A stretch of DNA of 64,000 bases from Sphingobium fontiphilum (GTDB lineage: Bacteria; Pseudomonadota; Alphaproteobacteria; Sphingomonadales; Sphingomonadaceae): the NCBI RefSeq assembly GCF_014196635.1, contig NZ_JACIEB010000002.1, forward strand, positions 485,591 to 549,590, written 5' to 3'. How positions within the stretch are numbered: the first letter of the stretch is position 1; the number at the start of each line of letters is the position of its first letter. The position numbers and the translations under genes were made by a program. The notes under the pieces were generated by a model that searched no databases, was not told the origin of the DNA, and was given only the letters and a program-made list of their open reading frames with translations. Shown piece by piece: positions 26,160 to 35,335 of the stretch.

Positions 26160-27197
26160 TCAGGCCGCTTGGCAAGCCTGTCCGCGCGCCGGAACCGCCG
26201 CCAGCAATTGATCGAGCGACGCCGACCGCACGCCGCGCCTGTCCAGATGCGCCAGCACAATATCCCACCAGCGATAAAATGCCGTCCGGTCGGCTTCGTT
26301 GCGGACATAGGGCGTATGCCCCGGCGCCAGCGTGGGCGAATGGAAACTGAAATTGAGCACAGGGACGCCCTCACCGATCAGGGCGTCGATGGCGGCCATC
26401 GCCTCGCCCGCGCTCACCCCTTCGGGGGTCAGCGGCACGCGGCTGAGCAACCGCGCCTTCGCCAACGCCCCGCCCAATGGCCCCATCGCCTGCGCCGCGC
26501 GATAGGCGCGCTCGCCCGCCCCGCGCATGAGCCCGATGAAGGCGGTGGACAGCGGCAATTCGACCAGCGACCGGGTCGGCCCCGCCCAATAGGGGTGCAG
26601 CGGCAATCCTTTGAAATCCGGCCCGTGCTGGCCCGAATAATCGAACCGGCTGCGCACCGAGCTATCCAGCCGGAACCCCGCCTCCTCCAGCAAACGCCCG
26701 CTATTGGGGCCGATGCCATAGCGGCCCGCGCGATAGGCGATCGGCCGCGCGCCGAAACGATCCGCAATCCGTTCGCACAGCACCGCCAGCTTGTCGCGCT
26801 CCACCGCTTCGGGCAGGAAGCCGACATAGCTGTTGCGCGCGTTCACCTCCTCCACATGCGGCGGATTGACCCAGGGGTGAAGATGCGCGCCGATGTCGGC
26901 CGCGCCATCGGCCAGCCACTGGCCCATCATCGCCGCCGCGCGATCATCATCGACCACCGGATAATCGGTGACGTAGACCGGCTTTACACCCGCCGCAGCG
27001 AAATAGGCCTGCCCGCGCGCCATCCCCTCGAGCGCGGTGACGCCATGGCCGGTGCGGCTGAAAGGCGCGTCCCAGTCGAATTCCTCCTCGGTATCGACGA
27101 ACAGCATGAACCGCGTGCCAAAGCCCGGGTCCAGTCGGATCCTGTCCTGCGGCAAGGGCGCGCGCGCCAGTTGGCCATCATGCAAAGGGTCGCTCAT
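26160..27197 (-). CDS. WalW-like polysaccharide deacetylase family protein
   Basis: 345 residues from the ATG at 27197. The NodB-like fold is marked by FMLFVDTEEEFDW (the catalytic/metal Asp region), HLHPWVNPP (metal His pair) and, late in the chain, NFSFHSPTLAPGHTPYVRN. Proteins with this layout are often annotated WalW and occur near cell-wall or polysaccharide genes, but the substrate is unknown. No signal peptide is visible, so a cytoplasmic site is likely. It follows the kinase gene at 27249 on the same strand after 51 bases, so the two may be co-transcribed. Confidence 0.78.
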   Translation of the reverse strand: MSDPLHDGQLARAPLPQDRIRLDPGFGTRFMLFVDTEEEFDWDAPFSRTGHGVTALEGMARGQAYFAAAGVKPVYVTDYPVVDDDRAAAMMGQWLADGAADIGAHLHPWVNPPHVEEVNARNSYVGFLPEAVERDKLAVLCERIADRFGARPIAYRAGRYGIGPNSGRLLEEAGFRLDSSVRSRFDYSGQHGPDFKGLPLHPYWAGPTRSLVELPLSTAFIGLMRGAGERAYRAAQAMGPLGGALAKARLLSRVPLTPEGVSAGEAMAAIDALIGEGVPVLNFSFHSPTLAPGHTPYVRNEADRTAFYRWWDIVLAHLDRRGVRSASLDQLLAAVPARGQACQAA

Positions 27198-27248
27198 CCG
27201 CGCGGGTCTACCGCGCAATGGTTGCGATTGGGTTTGCGCGCGGCCCTT

Positions 27249-28994
27249 TCAATATGCCGTGTCGCCCACATGGCCATCGCCCGCGCCCTCGGCGGGCATG
27301 GACAGCAGGAAACGGTTGCCGTCGATGGTCAGCGCACCACCGCATCCTTCGGCCAGACTGCGGATGAGGCGCAGGGAAAAACCCATGCCCAGCAACGGCC
27401 CGTCCGGCCAGTCGCCATCGGGCGTATAGCCCGGATCGAGCAGTTGCGCTTCCTCCATCCCGTCCAGCGAACTCGGCCGGTCGACCGCCATCACGACGCG
27501 CCCTGCGCCCTCCCTCGGCTGGAACCAGCATGTGCCCGTCACCGGTTCCCCCACCGGCGCGACCGACACCAATGTCCGCAACAGATGCTGGACCATACGC
27601 TCGCCCTGCACCGGGTCGATCCGCACGGGCGGCAGCTCGGCGGCGATGGCGATGTCGACGCCATGCCGCCCGGCATCGCCATGGGCGAAACGCGCCGCCA
27701 CCTGCGACACCAGCAGCGCCGCGTCGACCGACGCCGCAGCGCCGCCGCCATCGCCCCGCGCCACGCGGGCGGCCAGGTCCAGATCGTCGAACGCCGCCAG
27801 CAGGTGGCGCGCATCCACGGCGATATTGCCGGCCATCTCGCGATATTCGACGCCCGCCGGGCCGAACAATTCCTGTTCGATGATCTCGGCAAAGCCCAGT
27901 ATCGCGTTCAGCGGCGTGCGCAATTCATGCACCAGTTGCCGCAGCGAATCGCCCGACAGGCCGGGAAAAATCGCGCTCTGGTCGGGCGCGGCGGCCACTT
28001 CGTGCAGATGCGGTCGGCGCGCCTGTCCGCGATAGCCCTGAAACCGCCCGGTGCGGGGATCGAAAAAGGGCGTGGCCGACAGCCGCCATTCGCCCGCCAT
28101 TGTTCCGCCGACAATGGTGAAGCGCCCGTTCTGGAAACCGCTGCGCCGGGCAAAGGCCCCGGCGACATGCCCGTCCGGTCCGCTGCCGCCCGCCAGCGCC
28201 GGTTCGGCCAGATTCAGCCCGATCAACGCCGCGCGCGGCCCATCCCCGACCCAGATGATGGTGCCCGAAGCATCGCTTTCGAAGGTGAAGGCGCGCACTG
28301 GCACAGGCCCGGATGGCGCGGCGGCCAAGGCGGCGGGATCACGCCGCTGGCTGGTGAATTGCTCGATCCGGTCCACCAGATGGCGGATCTGGTCCGCAGG
28401 CGGCGCGGGCGGCGTGGGGGCAGTGAAAGACGGCTCGACCAGGGCGAAGGCCGGATCGGACGAAACCTCCGCCATGGGCGCGTCGACAACCGTTTCCGCC
28501 ATGTCGGCGCTCAGCATCATTTCGGGCGCGACCGCAACGTCGCTGGTCAACACCAGATCGGTCGCGCCGAAACTTTCCAGCGCCCGCCGCACATCATCGC
28601 CCAGGTCGCGGCGCGCACGCAGCACGCCCCGCGCGGTCGGCGACAATCGCGGCAGCATCGCCACCCATGATGTTTCGGGCAAGCGCGCGCGCGACAGCGC
28701 CGCAGCGATCACCGCCGGGCGATCTCCTGCGAAAAATTCCACCAGACTGGCCGAACGCAGCCGCCCGCCCAGTTCGACCACCGTCGCCAGCCGCTGCGTT
28801 TCCGAAACGCCGTCGCGCAGCCCCGCCAGCCGCTCCAGCAGCGCGGCGCGTTCGTCCGCATCCATGCCGCCGCGATCGGCCCGGTCGCGCTGCGCGATCA
28901 GGTCCACGCACTGGCGCCAGAGCGTCACCGCCCCCGCGCCGCGCCTGTCACCGGCCGCCAGCACCGTTTGTGCAAGATCGTCGAAACGCAGCAT
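27249..28994 (-). CDS. PAS sensor histidine kinase with degenerate ATP-binding domain
   Basis: 581 residues, no membrane helix. The N-terminal 200 residues are helical and unassigned. A PAS-like domain spans about 230-325. A good HisKA follows with LVHELRTPLNAILGF (His356). The catalytic domain is unusual. The N-box reads VQHLLRTLVSV with Thr474 where Asn is expected, and the DxGxG box is replaced by MAVDRPSSLDG, while the G2-like GMGFSLRLIRSLAEGCGG remains. ATP binding is therefore doubtful, and the protein may act as a phosphotransfer or scaffold partner, as known for some alphaproteobacterial pseudokinases. It diverges from an Lrp gene. Confidence 0.82.
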   Translation of the reverse strand: MLRFDDLAQTVLAAGDRRGAGAVTLWRQCVDLIAQRDRADRGGMDADERAALLERLAGLRDGVSETQRLATVVELGGRLRSASLVEFFAGDRPAVIAAALSRARLPETSWVAMLPRLSPTARGVLRARRDLGDDVRRALESFGATDLVLTSDVAVAPEMMLSADMAETVVDAPMAEVSSDPAFALVEPSFTAPTPPAPPADQIRHLVDRIEQFTSQRRDPAALAAAPSGPVPVRAFTFESDASGTIIWVGDGPRAALIGLNLAEPALAGGSGPDGHVAGAFARRSGFQNGRFTIVGGTMAGEWRLSATPFFDPRTGRFQGYRGQARRPHLHEVAAAPDQSAIFPGLSGDSLRQLVHELRTPLNAILGFAEIIEQELFGPAGVEYREMAGNIAVDARHLLAAFDDLDLAARVARGDGGGAAASVDAALLVSQVAARFAHGDAGRHGVDIAIAAELPPVRIDPVQGERMVQHLLRTLVSVAPVGEPVTGTCWFQPREGAGRVVMAVDRPSSLDGMEEAQLLDPGYTPDGDWPDGPLLGMGFSLRLIRSLAEGCGGALTIDGNRFLLSMPAEGAGDGHVGDTAY

Positions 28995-29172
28995 TGCTTC
29001 CCCGTCGCATGGGCCCGACCGGCCGACGCGCAGCTATGGGATAAGCGGTTGCGCGCCAAAGGGGAAGGGCGCGACGCGCGCCCGAAACGGAACGTCGCAT
29101 AGTGGGACAATTGCATTGCGCTGAAATATTATTATGATGCCGCCATCGAACGGATAAGGAAATAATCGACTG

Positions 29173-29646
29173 ATGGCTGGCCCGAATATCGACGATATCG
29201 ACATGCAGATCCTGGCGGAACTGCAGGAAGACGGCCGCATGACCAATGTCGAACTGGCCCGCAAGGTGGGCTTGACCGCCCCGCCCTGCCTGCGCCGCGT
29301 CCGCGCGCTGGAGGATGAAGGCGCGATCACCGGCTATCACGCCGTGGTCGATCCGGGGATGCTGGGCTACACCATCACCGTCTTCGCCATGGTCAGCCTG
29401 AAAAGCCAGGCGGAGGCCGACCTCAAGGCGTTCGAGGACCATATCGCCACGCTGCCCGAAGTGCGCGAATGCCATATGCTGAACGGCGAAATCGACTTCA
29501 TCCTGAAAGTCGTCGCCCGCGACCTGCAAAGTTTCCAGCAATTCCTGACGTCGAAACTGACGCCAGCCCCGAATGTGGTGAGCGTCAAAACCTCCCTCAC
29601 CATCCGCACCGCGAAAAACCTGCCCGGCGTGCCGCTCCCGGCTTGA
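29173..29646 (+). CDS. Lrp/AsnC family regulator
   Basis: 157 residues. The N-terminal helix-turn-helix reads DDIDMQILAELQEDGRMTNV and ELARKVGLTAPPCLRRVRAL. The C-terminal RAM effector domain has GMLGYTITVFAMVSL and VRECHMLNGEIDFILKVVA. It is close in style to Lrp itself and so probably senses leucine or another amino acid to control nitrogen and amino-acid genes; the exact effector is unknown. It diverges from the degenerate kinase with 178 bases between starts. A GGAAATAATCG stretch lies just before the ATG. Confidence 0.92.
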   Translation: MAGPNIDDIDMQILAELQEDGRMTNVELARKVGLTAPPCLRRVRALEDEGAITGYHAVVDPGMLGYTITVFAMVSLKSQAEADLKAFEDHIATLPEVRECHMLNGEIDFILKVVARDLQSFQQFLTSKLTPAPNVVSVKTSLTIRTAKNLPGVPLPA

Positions 29647-29693
29647 TGCGGGGCACAACCATGGACGGGAGCAACTAAAATAAGGGAGGCGGC

Positions 29694-30029
29694 GTGCATT
29701 CAAACAAGCATTGGAGCCGCCGAATTCATTGGATCGTTTGTTGCCTGCTGCTGATCCTGGCGCCGCCAATCCTCGCTCTTTCGATATGGGGCTCGGTGAT
29801 AGTCATCGACGATTCCAGTAAGATAGCCTCTGCTTCCATTATCGCCGGTGGAGGTCGCACACAGCCTTTGCATGTCTTATCGCCGGGAATATTTCTGGCA
29901 GTTCCTCGGCTCGAGGGTGCCATTGAGCTAAGGTGTAAAGATGGCTCCAAGACCCAATTTGGCTATGTGACAAGGCATATTCACATTTGGGAGCGTTTTC
30001 GGACAGGAGACAAATGCAGCGAGAATTAA
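29694..30029 (+). CDS. small membrane-anchored hypothetical protein
   Basis: 111 residues from a GTG at 29694 with a strong AAGGGAGG site, which supports it as a real gene. One N-terminal membrane helix (about 13-35, IVCCLLLILAPPILALSIWG) is followed by a short extracytoplasmic part with two cysteines (ELRCKDGS and DKCSEN at the end), which could form a disulfide. No family was recognised. Base composition is visibly richer in A/T than the neighbours, suggesting recent arrival. It follows lrp after 47 bases and ends before a REP-like palindrome. Confidence 0.55.
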   Translation: MHSNKHWSRRIHWIVCCLLLILAPPILALSIWGSVIVIDDSSKIASASIIAGGGRTQPLHVLSPGIFLAVPRLEGAIELRCKDGSKTQFGYVTRHIHIWERFRTGDKCSEN

Positions 30030-30090
30030 AACCACAACTCGAGAAAAAATATAGCGCCATCGAAGCGAATGTGCGTCGTATCCCATTTCC

Positions 30091-30115
30091 GTCATCCTGA
30101 CGAAAGTCAGGATCC
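30091..30115. repeat. REP-like palindrome
   Basis: ATCCTGAC and GTCAGGAT form a perfect inverted repeat around GAAA, within GTCATCCTGACGAAAGTCAG. It belongs to the short GTCATCC-type interspersed palindromes common in alphaproteobacterial genomes. It lies between the hypothetical gene and the convergent thiE, where it could also stop transcription. Confidence 0.6.
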
Positions 30116-30163
30116 ATTAGCAGCATTCTGTCATGGAAAAGCGGGCCTTCGCGCCGCTTCCCA

Positions 30164-30856
30164 TTACCGCGCCAGCACAGGCGCAAAGGCCGCGACACCC
30201 GCGCCCGGCCCGCCCGCATGGCTCCACACCGCGCCGCTCACCGCCAGAAAGTCCGCACCCGCAGCGACCAGCGGCGCGGCGTTCTCCGCCGTGATGCCGC
30301 CAATCGCGACGCAGGGCAGTTCGAACACCGTCACCCACCAGCTCAGGATCGACGGGTCGGGCCGATACAGCGTTTCCTTGGTGGTCGTGGGATAAAATGC
30401 GCCGAAAGCGACATAATCGGCCCCCGCCTCCCCGGCCTCCATCGCCAGATGACGGCTGTCGTGACAGGTGACGCCGATCTGCACCGACGGGCCCAACAGC
30501 TTGCGGGCCTCGCGCGGGTCGCCATCGCCCTGCCCCAGATGCACGCCATCCGCGCCCAGCCTTTGGGCCAGCGCAATGCTGTCATTGATGATGAACGCCA
30601 CATCGCGGTCGGCGCACAGATTCTGCAAGGGTTCGGCGGCGCGCGCGATGGCCTCGTCGTCCACGCCCTTCAGCCGCAACTGGAATGCGGCGACATCGCC
30701 CCCGTCGAACGCCGCCGCCAGCCGGTCGACAAAGGCCGCATCGATGGCGGGCGGCGAAATCAGGTAAAGCTGGCAGGGCGGACGCCGGTTATGCTTTTCA
30801 AAGCGATCCGCGAAATGCGGGTCCAGCGCCAGTTCTTCATCGGTGAATTCGGTCAT
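30164..30856 (-). CDS. thiE: thiamine-phosphate synthase
   Basis: 230 residues of the TIM-barrel ThiE family. Motifs: [58 protein letters not shown] and [20 protein letters not shown]. It joins the pyrimidine and thiazole parts to make thiamine phosphate. An extra N-terminal stretch of about 28 residues ([20 protein letters not shown]) precedes the usual start and is common in sphingomonads. It follows DUF2834 and fba on the same strand after 27 bases. Confidence 0.93.
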   Translation of the reverse strand: MTEFTDEELALDPHFADRFEKHNRRPPCQLYLISPPAIDAAFVDRLAAAFDGGDVAAFQLRLKGVDDEAIARAAEPLQNLCADRDVAFIINDSIALAQRLGADGVHLGQGDGDPREARKLLGPSVQIGVTCHDSRHLAMEAGEAGADYVAFGAFYPTTTKETLYRPDPSILSWWVTVFELPCVAIGGITAENAAPLVAAGADFLAVSGAVWSHAGGPGAGVAAFAPVLAR

Positions 30857-30883
30857 GTGCGCCCTGTTAGCCTGTCGCGGCGG

Positions 30884-31222
30884 TCAGGACCAGCGGCGCA
30901 GCAACGCAATCTCGCGCAGCGCCAGAAACAGGGGCAGGCCAAAGGACACCCCGACCAGAAAAGTGCCCGCGACCGGCAGCCATAAGGGACGCACGCCATC
31001 GCGCCGCCCCTGCATGATGACGAACAGGGTCAGCGTCAGCGCGGAGAGGATGACGTCCAGCGCAAAGAAACTGCTGACCGGATTGACGAACAGATCGGTC
31101 AGGAACAGCGGCGCATCCAGTCCATGGATGCCCAGCCACGGCAAAAATGCCGCCAATGGCAGCAATGCGCCGGGCACGGCGAGTATCATCCAGATACCCG
31201 CCAGCGCCCGGCTGCCCTGCAT
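30884..31222 (-). CDS. DUF2834 small membrane protein
   Basis: 112 residues with three membrane helices (about 10-32, 45-68 and 83-105). The conserved DUF2834 block is FVNPVSSFFALDVILSALTL, followed by MQGRRDGVRPLWLP. The function is unknown. Its ATG overlaps the fba stop by one base (TGATG), so translation is coupled to the aldolase. Confidence 0.82.
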   Translation of the reverse strand: MQGSRALAGIWMILAVPGALLPLAAFLPWLGIHGLDAPLFLTDLFVNPVSSFFALDVILSALTLTLFVIMQGRRDGVRPLWLPVAGTFLVGVSFGLPLFLALREIALLRRWS

Positions 31223-32133
31223 CAGGCCGCGACCGGCGTCTTCGCGGTCGAAGCGGCGTGAATCTCGTCGATCGCCTCGCCCAGCGACGCGTCGAACTCC
31301 TCATCCGTCATCTGGTGACGCAGATCATTGAGCAGCGCGCGGCTGAAGCTGGCGATGATACCACGGTTCTTCGCCAGTTCGGCGCAGGCTTCGGTGCGGC
31401 TGAACCCGCCCGAAAGGGCGACGACGCGCAGCACCTTGGGATGATCGACCAGCGGATCGAACAGACCGGCCTTGGCGGGCAGCGACAATTTCAGCATGAC
31501 CTGCTCGCCTTCGGGCAGGGCGTCGAGATTCTTGAGGATTTCGGCCAGCATGATGGCGTCAGCCTCGGCGCGCTCGGGCGACTTGATGTTCACTTCCGGC
31601 TCGATGATCGGCATCAGGCCGGCGGCCAGCACCTGGCGGCCGACCTCGAACTGCTGGGCGACGACGGCGGCGATGCCTTCCGCATTGGCGAGGTTGATGA
31701 CCGAACGCTCCTTGGTGCCGAACACGCCTAGCGCCTTGGCGCGGGCCAGCAGCGCGTCGAGGCCCGGATTGGGCTTCATCAACTGAACCCCGTTGGCTTC
31801 ATCTTCCAGACCCTTGTCGATCTTGATGAACGGCACGACGCCACGCTCGATCAGGGCGGCCGGGGTCGGCTTGCCGTCGACGGCGCCGTCCATGGTGCGT
31901 TCGAACAGGATCGCGCCGATCACCTTGTCCCCCGAAAAGGCGGGCGAGGTGATGATGCGGCTGCGCATCTGGTGGATCAGGCCGAACATTTCCTCTTCGG
32001 TGGTCCAGGCGCCTTCCTCGATGCCATAGCCCTTCAGCGCCTTGGGCGTCGAACCGCCGCTCTGGTCCAGTGCGGCGATAAAGCCGTCACCGGCGGCGAT
32101 CTTGTTGCTCATGTCCTGGTCCAGCATCTGCAC
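31222..32133 (-). CDS. fba: class I fructose-bisphosphate aldolase
   Basis: 303 residues of the monomeric bacterial class I aldolase family. Markers are GFIAALDQSGGSTPKAL, FIKIDKGLEDEANG, NIKSPERAEA, VMLKLSLPAKAG (Schiff-base Lys region) and RVVALSGGFSRTEAC. It interconverts fructose 1,6-bisphosphate with two triose phosphates. Sphingomonads mostly use the Entner-Doudoroff route, so gluconeogenesis is the likely main direction (inference). A second in-frame ATG two codons in is possible. It heads the unit fba-DUF2834-thiE. Confidence 0.93.
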   Translation of the reverse strand: MQMLDQDMSNKIAAGDGFIAALDQSGGSTPKALKGYGIEEGAWTTEEEMFGLIHQMRSRIITSPAFSGDKVIGAILFERTMDGAVDGKPTPAALIERGVVPFIKIDKGLEDEANGVQLMKPNPGLDALLARAKALGVFGTKERSVINLANAEGIAAVVAQQFEVGRQVLAAGLMPIIEPEVNIKSPERAEADAIMLAEILKNLDALPEGEQVMLKLSLPAKAGLFDPLVDHPKVLRVVALSGGFSRTEACAELAKNRGIIASFSRALLNDLRHQMTDEEFDASLGEAIDEIHAASTAKTPVAA

Positions 32134-32375
32134 ATACCTTCTCTTGCGGTGCGCCGCCCCCTGCGACGGCGCAAAATTGGGAAAACGGACAATCCAGTCC
32201 GCCGCCGACCGGGCGCGCCCCTTGAAACTATGACGCCGGCAGGGCCGCTGTTAGCCAGTCCCTGAACGCATCGCAAGACGACTCGTCCCCTATCCCATTG
32301 CGTAACGCGCAATATTGCTGGTCATTCCGCTGGCGCTGCGGCTAATCAAGCGGTTGAGAGATGGAAGGGGCTCAA

Positions 32376-32882
32376 ATGATGGCTGGCCGGTTTGCGCGTC
32401 TGTTCATTGCGGCGTCTTTGCTCGGCATTGCCCCTGCGGCGTCCCGGGCCGCCTCGCCCGCCCCGGCCATCGACGCGCCCGCCCCCGATTTCGAACTGAC
32501 GCTGGTCGACGGCGGGAAGGTCGCGCTCGCCGATCTCAAGGGGCAGGTGGTCGTCCTCAATTTCTGGGCGACATGGTGCGTGCCCTGCCGCACTGAATTG
32601 CCGACGCTCGACGCCTATTACGCCATTCAGAAAAAACATGGCCTGCGCGTGTTTGCGATCACCACGGAAGATTCAGTGCCGCTCGGCCGCCTGAAAAAGC
32701 TGTTCGCCGCACTGACCATCCAGTCCGCGCGCAAGATCAAGGGGAAATATGGCCCGCTGGCCGGCGTGCCGACCAATTTCATCATAGATCGCGCAGGCAG
32801 GCTGCGTTACGCCAAGGCGGGCGCGCTGGACCTCGACGCGCTCAACGCGCTCCTAGTGCCGCTGCTCAACGAAGAAGGCTAA
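32376..32882 (+). CDS. TlpA/ResA-like thiol-disulfide protein
   Basis: 168 residues from the ATG at 32376, chosen for the GGAAGGGG site five bases upstream. A signal peptide (about 1-24, ending SRAA) leads to a thioredoxin-like domain with FWATWCVPCRTELPTLD (active-site CVPC) and the cis-proline loop GVPTNFIIDRAGRL. Such periplasmic reductases keep cytochrome c or copper-centre thiols reduced; the target cannot be read here. The gene is convergent with pgk (42 bases apart) and divergent from fba. Confidence 0.88.
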   Translation: MMAGRFARLFIAASLLGIAPAASRAASPAPAIDAPAPDFELTLVDGGKVALADLKGQVVVLNFWATWCVPCRTELPTLDAYYAIQKKHGLRVFAITTEDSVPLGRLKKLFAALTIQSARKIKGKYGPLAGVPTNFIIDRAGRLRYAKAGALDLDALNALLVPLLNEEG

Positions 32883-32924
32883 AAGGGCGATCGGGCTTAA
32901 GCCAGACCTCCCCTCGAAATCGGT

Positions 32925-34127
32925 TCACCCCATCAGCGCCTTGACGCCGGGCAGTTCCTTGCCTTCCATCCATTCCAGGAAAGCGCCGCCAGCGGTCGAA
33001 ACGAAGCTGAAATCGGCGGCTACGCCGGCATGGTTGAGCGCCGCGACGGTATCGCCGCCGCCAGCGACGGAAGTCAACTGCCCTTCCTTGGTCAGCGCCG
33101 CGGCCGTTTTGGCCAGCGCCACCGTGGCCGTGTCGAACGGCGATAGCTCGAACGCGCCGAGCGGGCCATTCCACACCAGAGTGCGGCAATTCTTGAGCGC
33201 ATCGGCCAGCGCCTCGACGGCGGCGGGGCCGACGTCCAGGATCATTTCGTCAGCGGCGACCTCATGCACGTTGCACGTCCGCAGGCTGGCGGGGTTGGCG
33301 GCGAATTCCTTGGCCACCACCACGTCATAGGGCAGGTGGATGGTGCAGCCGGCGGCGTCGGCCGCGTCGAAAATCGCCTCGGCCGTCTCCGCCAGATCCT
33401 TCTCGCACAGCGACTTGCCGACATCGACCCCGCGCGCGTGCAGGAAGGTGTTGGCCATGCCGCCGCCGATGATGAGATGGTCGACCTTCGTCACCAGATT
33501 GTTGAGCACGTCGAGCTTGGTCGACACCTTGGCCCCGCCCACGACCGCCGCGACCGGCTTCATCGGCTCACCCAGCGCCGCCTGCAGTGCGTCCAGTTCC
33601 TTTTCCATCGAACGGCCGGCAAAGGCGGGCAGCTTGTGCGCCAGCCCTTCGGTCGACACGTGGGCGCGGTGCGCGGCGGAAAAGGCGTCGTTGACATAAA
33701 GGTCGCCGATCGCCGCCATGGCGTCGGCCAGCGCGGGATCATTCTTCTCCTCGCCGCCATGGAAACGGGTGTTTTCGAGGATCGCTATGTCGCCATTGCG
33801 CATCACCTTGATGCCGTCCAGCGCCGCCTCACCCTGGCAATCAGGGATGAACTGCACCTCGCGGCCCAGCGCCGCCGAAAACGGCCGGGTGATCTTGCTC
33901 AGCGAATATTCGGGGTTCTTCTGGCCCTTGGGGCGACCAAAATGGGCCAGCACCAGCACCTTCGCGCCGCGATCGGCCAGCTCCAGCACGGTCGGCATGG
34001 CCGCACGCAGGCGGGTGTCGTCCGACACCGAACCATCCTGCATCGGCACGTTCAGATCCTCGCGCACCAGCACCACCTTGCCGGTGATGTCGCCCATGTC
34101 GTCGAGTGTCTTGAACGGCTTTGTCAT
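32925..34127 (-). CDS. pgk: phosphoglycerate kinase
   Basis: 400 residues from the ATG at 34127 (site AGGGGAA). Signatures are [16 protein letters not shown] near the N-terminus, [32 protein letters not shown] hinge residues around 190-205, [16 protein letters not shown], and the nucleotide loop [13 protein letters not shown]. It makes ATP from 1,3-bisphosphoglycerate. In the order tkt-gap-pgk on the minus strand, it is separated from gap by a 160-base gap filled by an inverted-repeat element. Confidence 0.97.
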   Translation of the reverse strand: MTKPFKTLDDMGDITGKVVLVREDLNVPMQDGSVSDDTRLRAAMPTVLELADRGAKVLVLAHFGRPKGQKNPEYSLSKITRPFSAALGREVQFIPDCQGEAALDGIKVMRNGDIAILENTRFHGGEEKNDPALADAMAAIGDLYVNDAFSAAHRAHVSTEGLAHKLPAFAGRSMEKELDALQAALGEPMKPVAAVVGGAKVSTKLDVLNNLVTKVDHLIIGGGMANTFLHARGVDVGKSLCEKDLAETAEAIFDAADAAGCTIHLPYDVVVAKEFAANPASLRTCNVHEVAADEMILDVGPAAVEALADALKNCRTLVWNGPLGAFELSPFDTATVALAKTAAALTKEGQLTSVAGGGDTVAALNHAGVAADFSFVSTAGGAFLEWMEGKELPGVKALMG

Positions 34128-34152
34128 GATTATTCCCCTGTCAACGCCCACG

Positions 34153-34268
34153 CCGTTCGCCCTGAGCAGGGGCTGAGCTTGCAGAAGACCCGTATCGAAG
34201 GGTCATGCGCAACCTCGGTCCTTCGATACGCCACTTCGACAAGCTCAGTGGCTACTCAGGACGAACGG
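34153..34268. repeat. long imperfect inverted repeat (REP/BIME-like) between gap and pgk
   Basis: The left arm (34153-34202) contains CCGTTCGCCCTGAGC, GGCTGAGCTTG and CGTATCGAAGG. The right arm (34219-34268) contains CCTTCGATACG, CAAGCTCAG and ACTCAGGACGAACGG, its approximate reverse complement. Elements with the phrases ACTTCGACAAGCTCAGTGG and CCTTCGATACG are scattered through sphingomonad genomes. The position in the gap-pgk intergenic space suggests an mRNA-folding effect on the downstream pgk transcript. Confidence 0.75.
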
Positions 34269-34288
34269 ATTATTTCGTTCCCGTTTGA

Positions 34289-35299
34289 TTACAGGAACTT
34301 CGCCATCACCCCGGTGGTGTCGATCATGCGGTTGGAAAAGCCCCATTCATTGTCGTACCAGCTCAGCACGCGAACCAGCTTGCCGTCCACGACCGCCGTT
34401 TCCAGGCTGTCGACGGTCGAGCTGCGCGGATCGCCATTATAGTCGATCGACACCAGCGGCTCATCCGAATAGCCCAGCACGCCCGCGAGCGGCCCGGCTT
34501 CCGACGCGGCCTTCAGCAGCGCGTTCACCTCGGCGACGGTGGTGTCCTTCTTGGCGATGAACTTGAGGTCCACGACAGAGACATTCGGGGTCGGCACGCG
34601 CACCGACGAACCGTCCAGCTTGCCCTTGAGCTCGGGCAGCACCTCACCCACGGCGCGGGCGGCGCCGGTGGAAGTCGGGATCATCGACACGGCGGCGGCG
34701 CGGGCGCGGCGCATGTCCTTGTGCAACTGGTCCAGCGTATTCTGATCGTTGGTATAGCTGTGGATGGTGGTCATGAAGCCGCTTTCGATGCCCAGGGCAT
34801 CGTGCAGCACCTTGGCGAGCGGGGCCAGGCAGTTGGTGGTGCAACTGGCGTTCGAGATGACGACGTCGTCGGCGGTCAGCTTGTCATGGTTCACGCCGAA
34901 CACGATGGTCTTGTCGACATTGGTGCCCGGCGCGGAAATGACGACGCGCTTCGCGCCGGCGGTCAGGTGGGCCGAAGCCTTCGCCTTGTCGGTGAAGATG
35001 CCGGTGCATTCCAGCGCGATTTCAACGCCCAGTTCGGCGTGCGGCAGGTTGGCGGGGTCGCGCTCGGCCGTCACCTTGATCTTCTTGCCGTCGATCACCA
35101 GGAAATCGCCGTCGACGCCGACGTCACCGGCCCAGTTGCCATGAACCGAATCCCGCTTGAACAGCAGGGCGTTCGACTTGGTGTCGCCCAGGTCGTTGAT
35201 CGCGACCAGTTCCAGGTCATGGTCGGTGCGCGTCAGGATGGCGCGCGCCACCAGGCGACCGATACGTCCGAAACCGTTAATTGCTACCTTAGTCGCCAC
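34289..35299 (-). CDS. gap: glyceraldehyde-3-phosphate dehydrogenase, type I
   Basis: 336 residues. The NAD-binding start is [18 protein letters not shown]. The catalytic Cys lies in [17 protein letters not shown], with [15 protein letters not shown] and the C-terminal [12 protein letters not shown] all typical. It oxidises and phosphorylates glyceraldehyde 3-phosphate. It lies 36 bases downstream of tkt and upstream of pgk, an arrangement seen across alphaproteobacteria. Confidence 0.97.
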   Translation of the reverse strand: MATKVAINGFGRIGRLVARAILTRTDHDLELVAINDLGDTKSNALLFKRDSVHGNWAGDVGVDGDFLVIDGKKIKVTAERDPANLPHAELGVEIALECTGIFTDKAKASAHLTAGAKRVVISAPGTNVDKTIVFGVNHDKLTADDVVISNASCTTNCLAPLAKVLHDALGIESGFMTTIHSYTNDQNTLDQLHKDMRRARAAAVSMIPTSTGAARAVGEVLPELKGKLDGSSVRVPTPNVSVVDLKFIAKKDTTVAEVNALLKAASEAGPLAGVLGYSDEPLVSIDYNGDPRSSTVDSLETAVVDGKLVRVLSWYDNEWGFSNRMIDTTGVMAKFL

Positions 35300-35335
35300 T
35301 GTGCGTGCCTCCTGCTTCGTCTTGTCTGTCGGGAT

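Noticed and set aside
26169..28670. An 833-codon plus-strand open frame
   Set aside because: Antisense to the deacetylase-like and kinase genes, with shadow composition and no recognisable domain.
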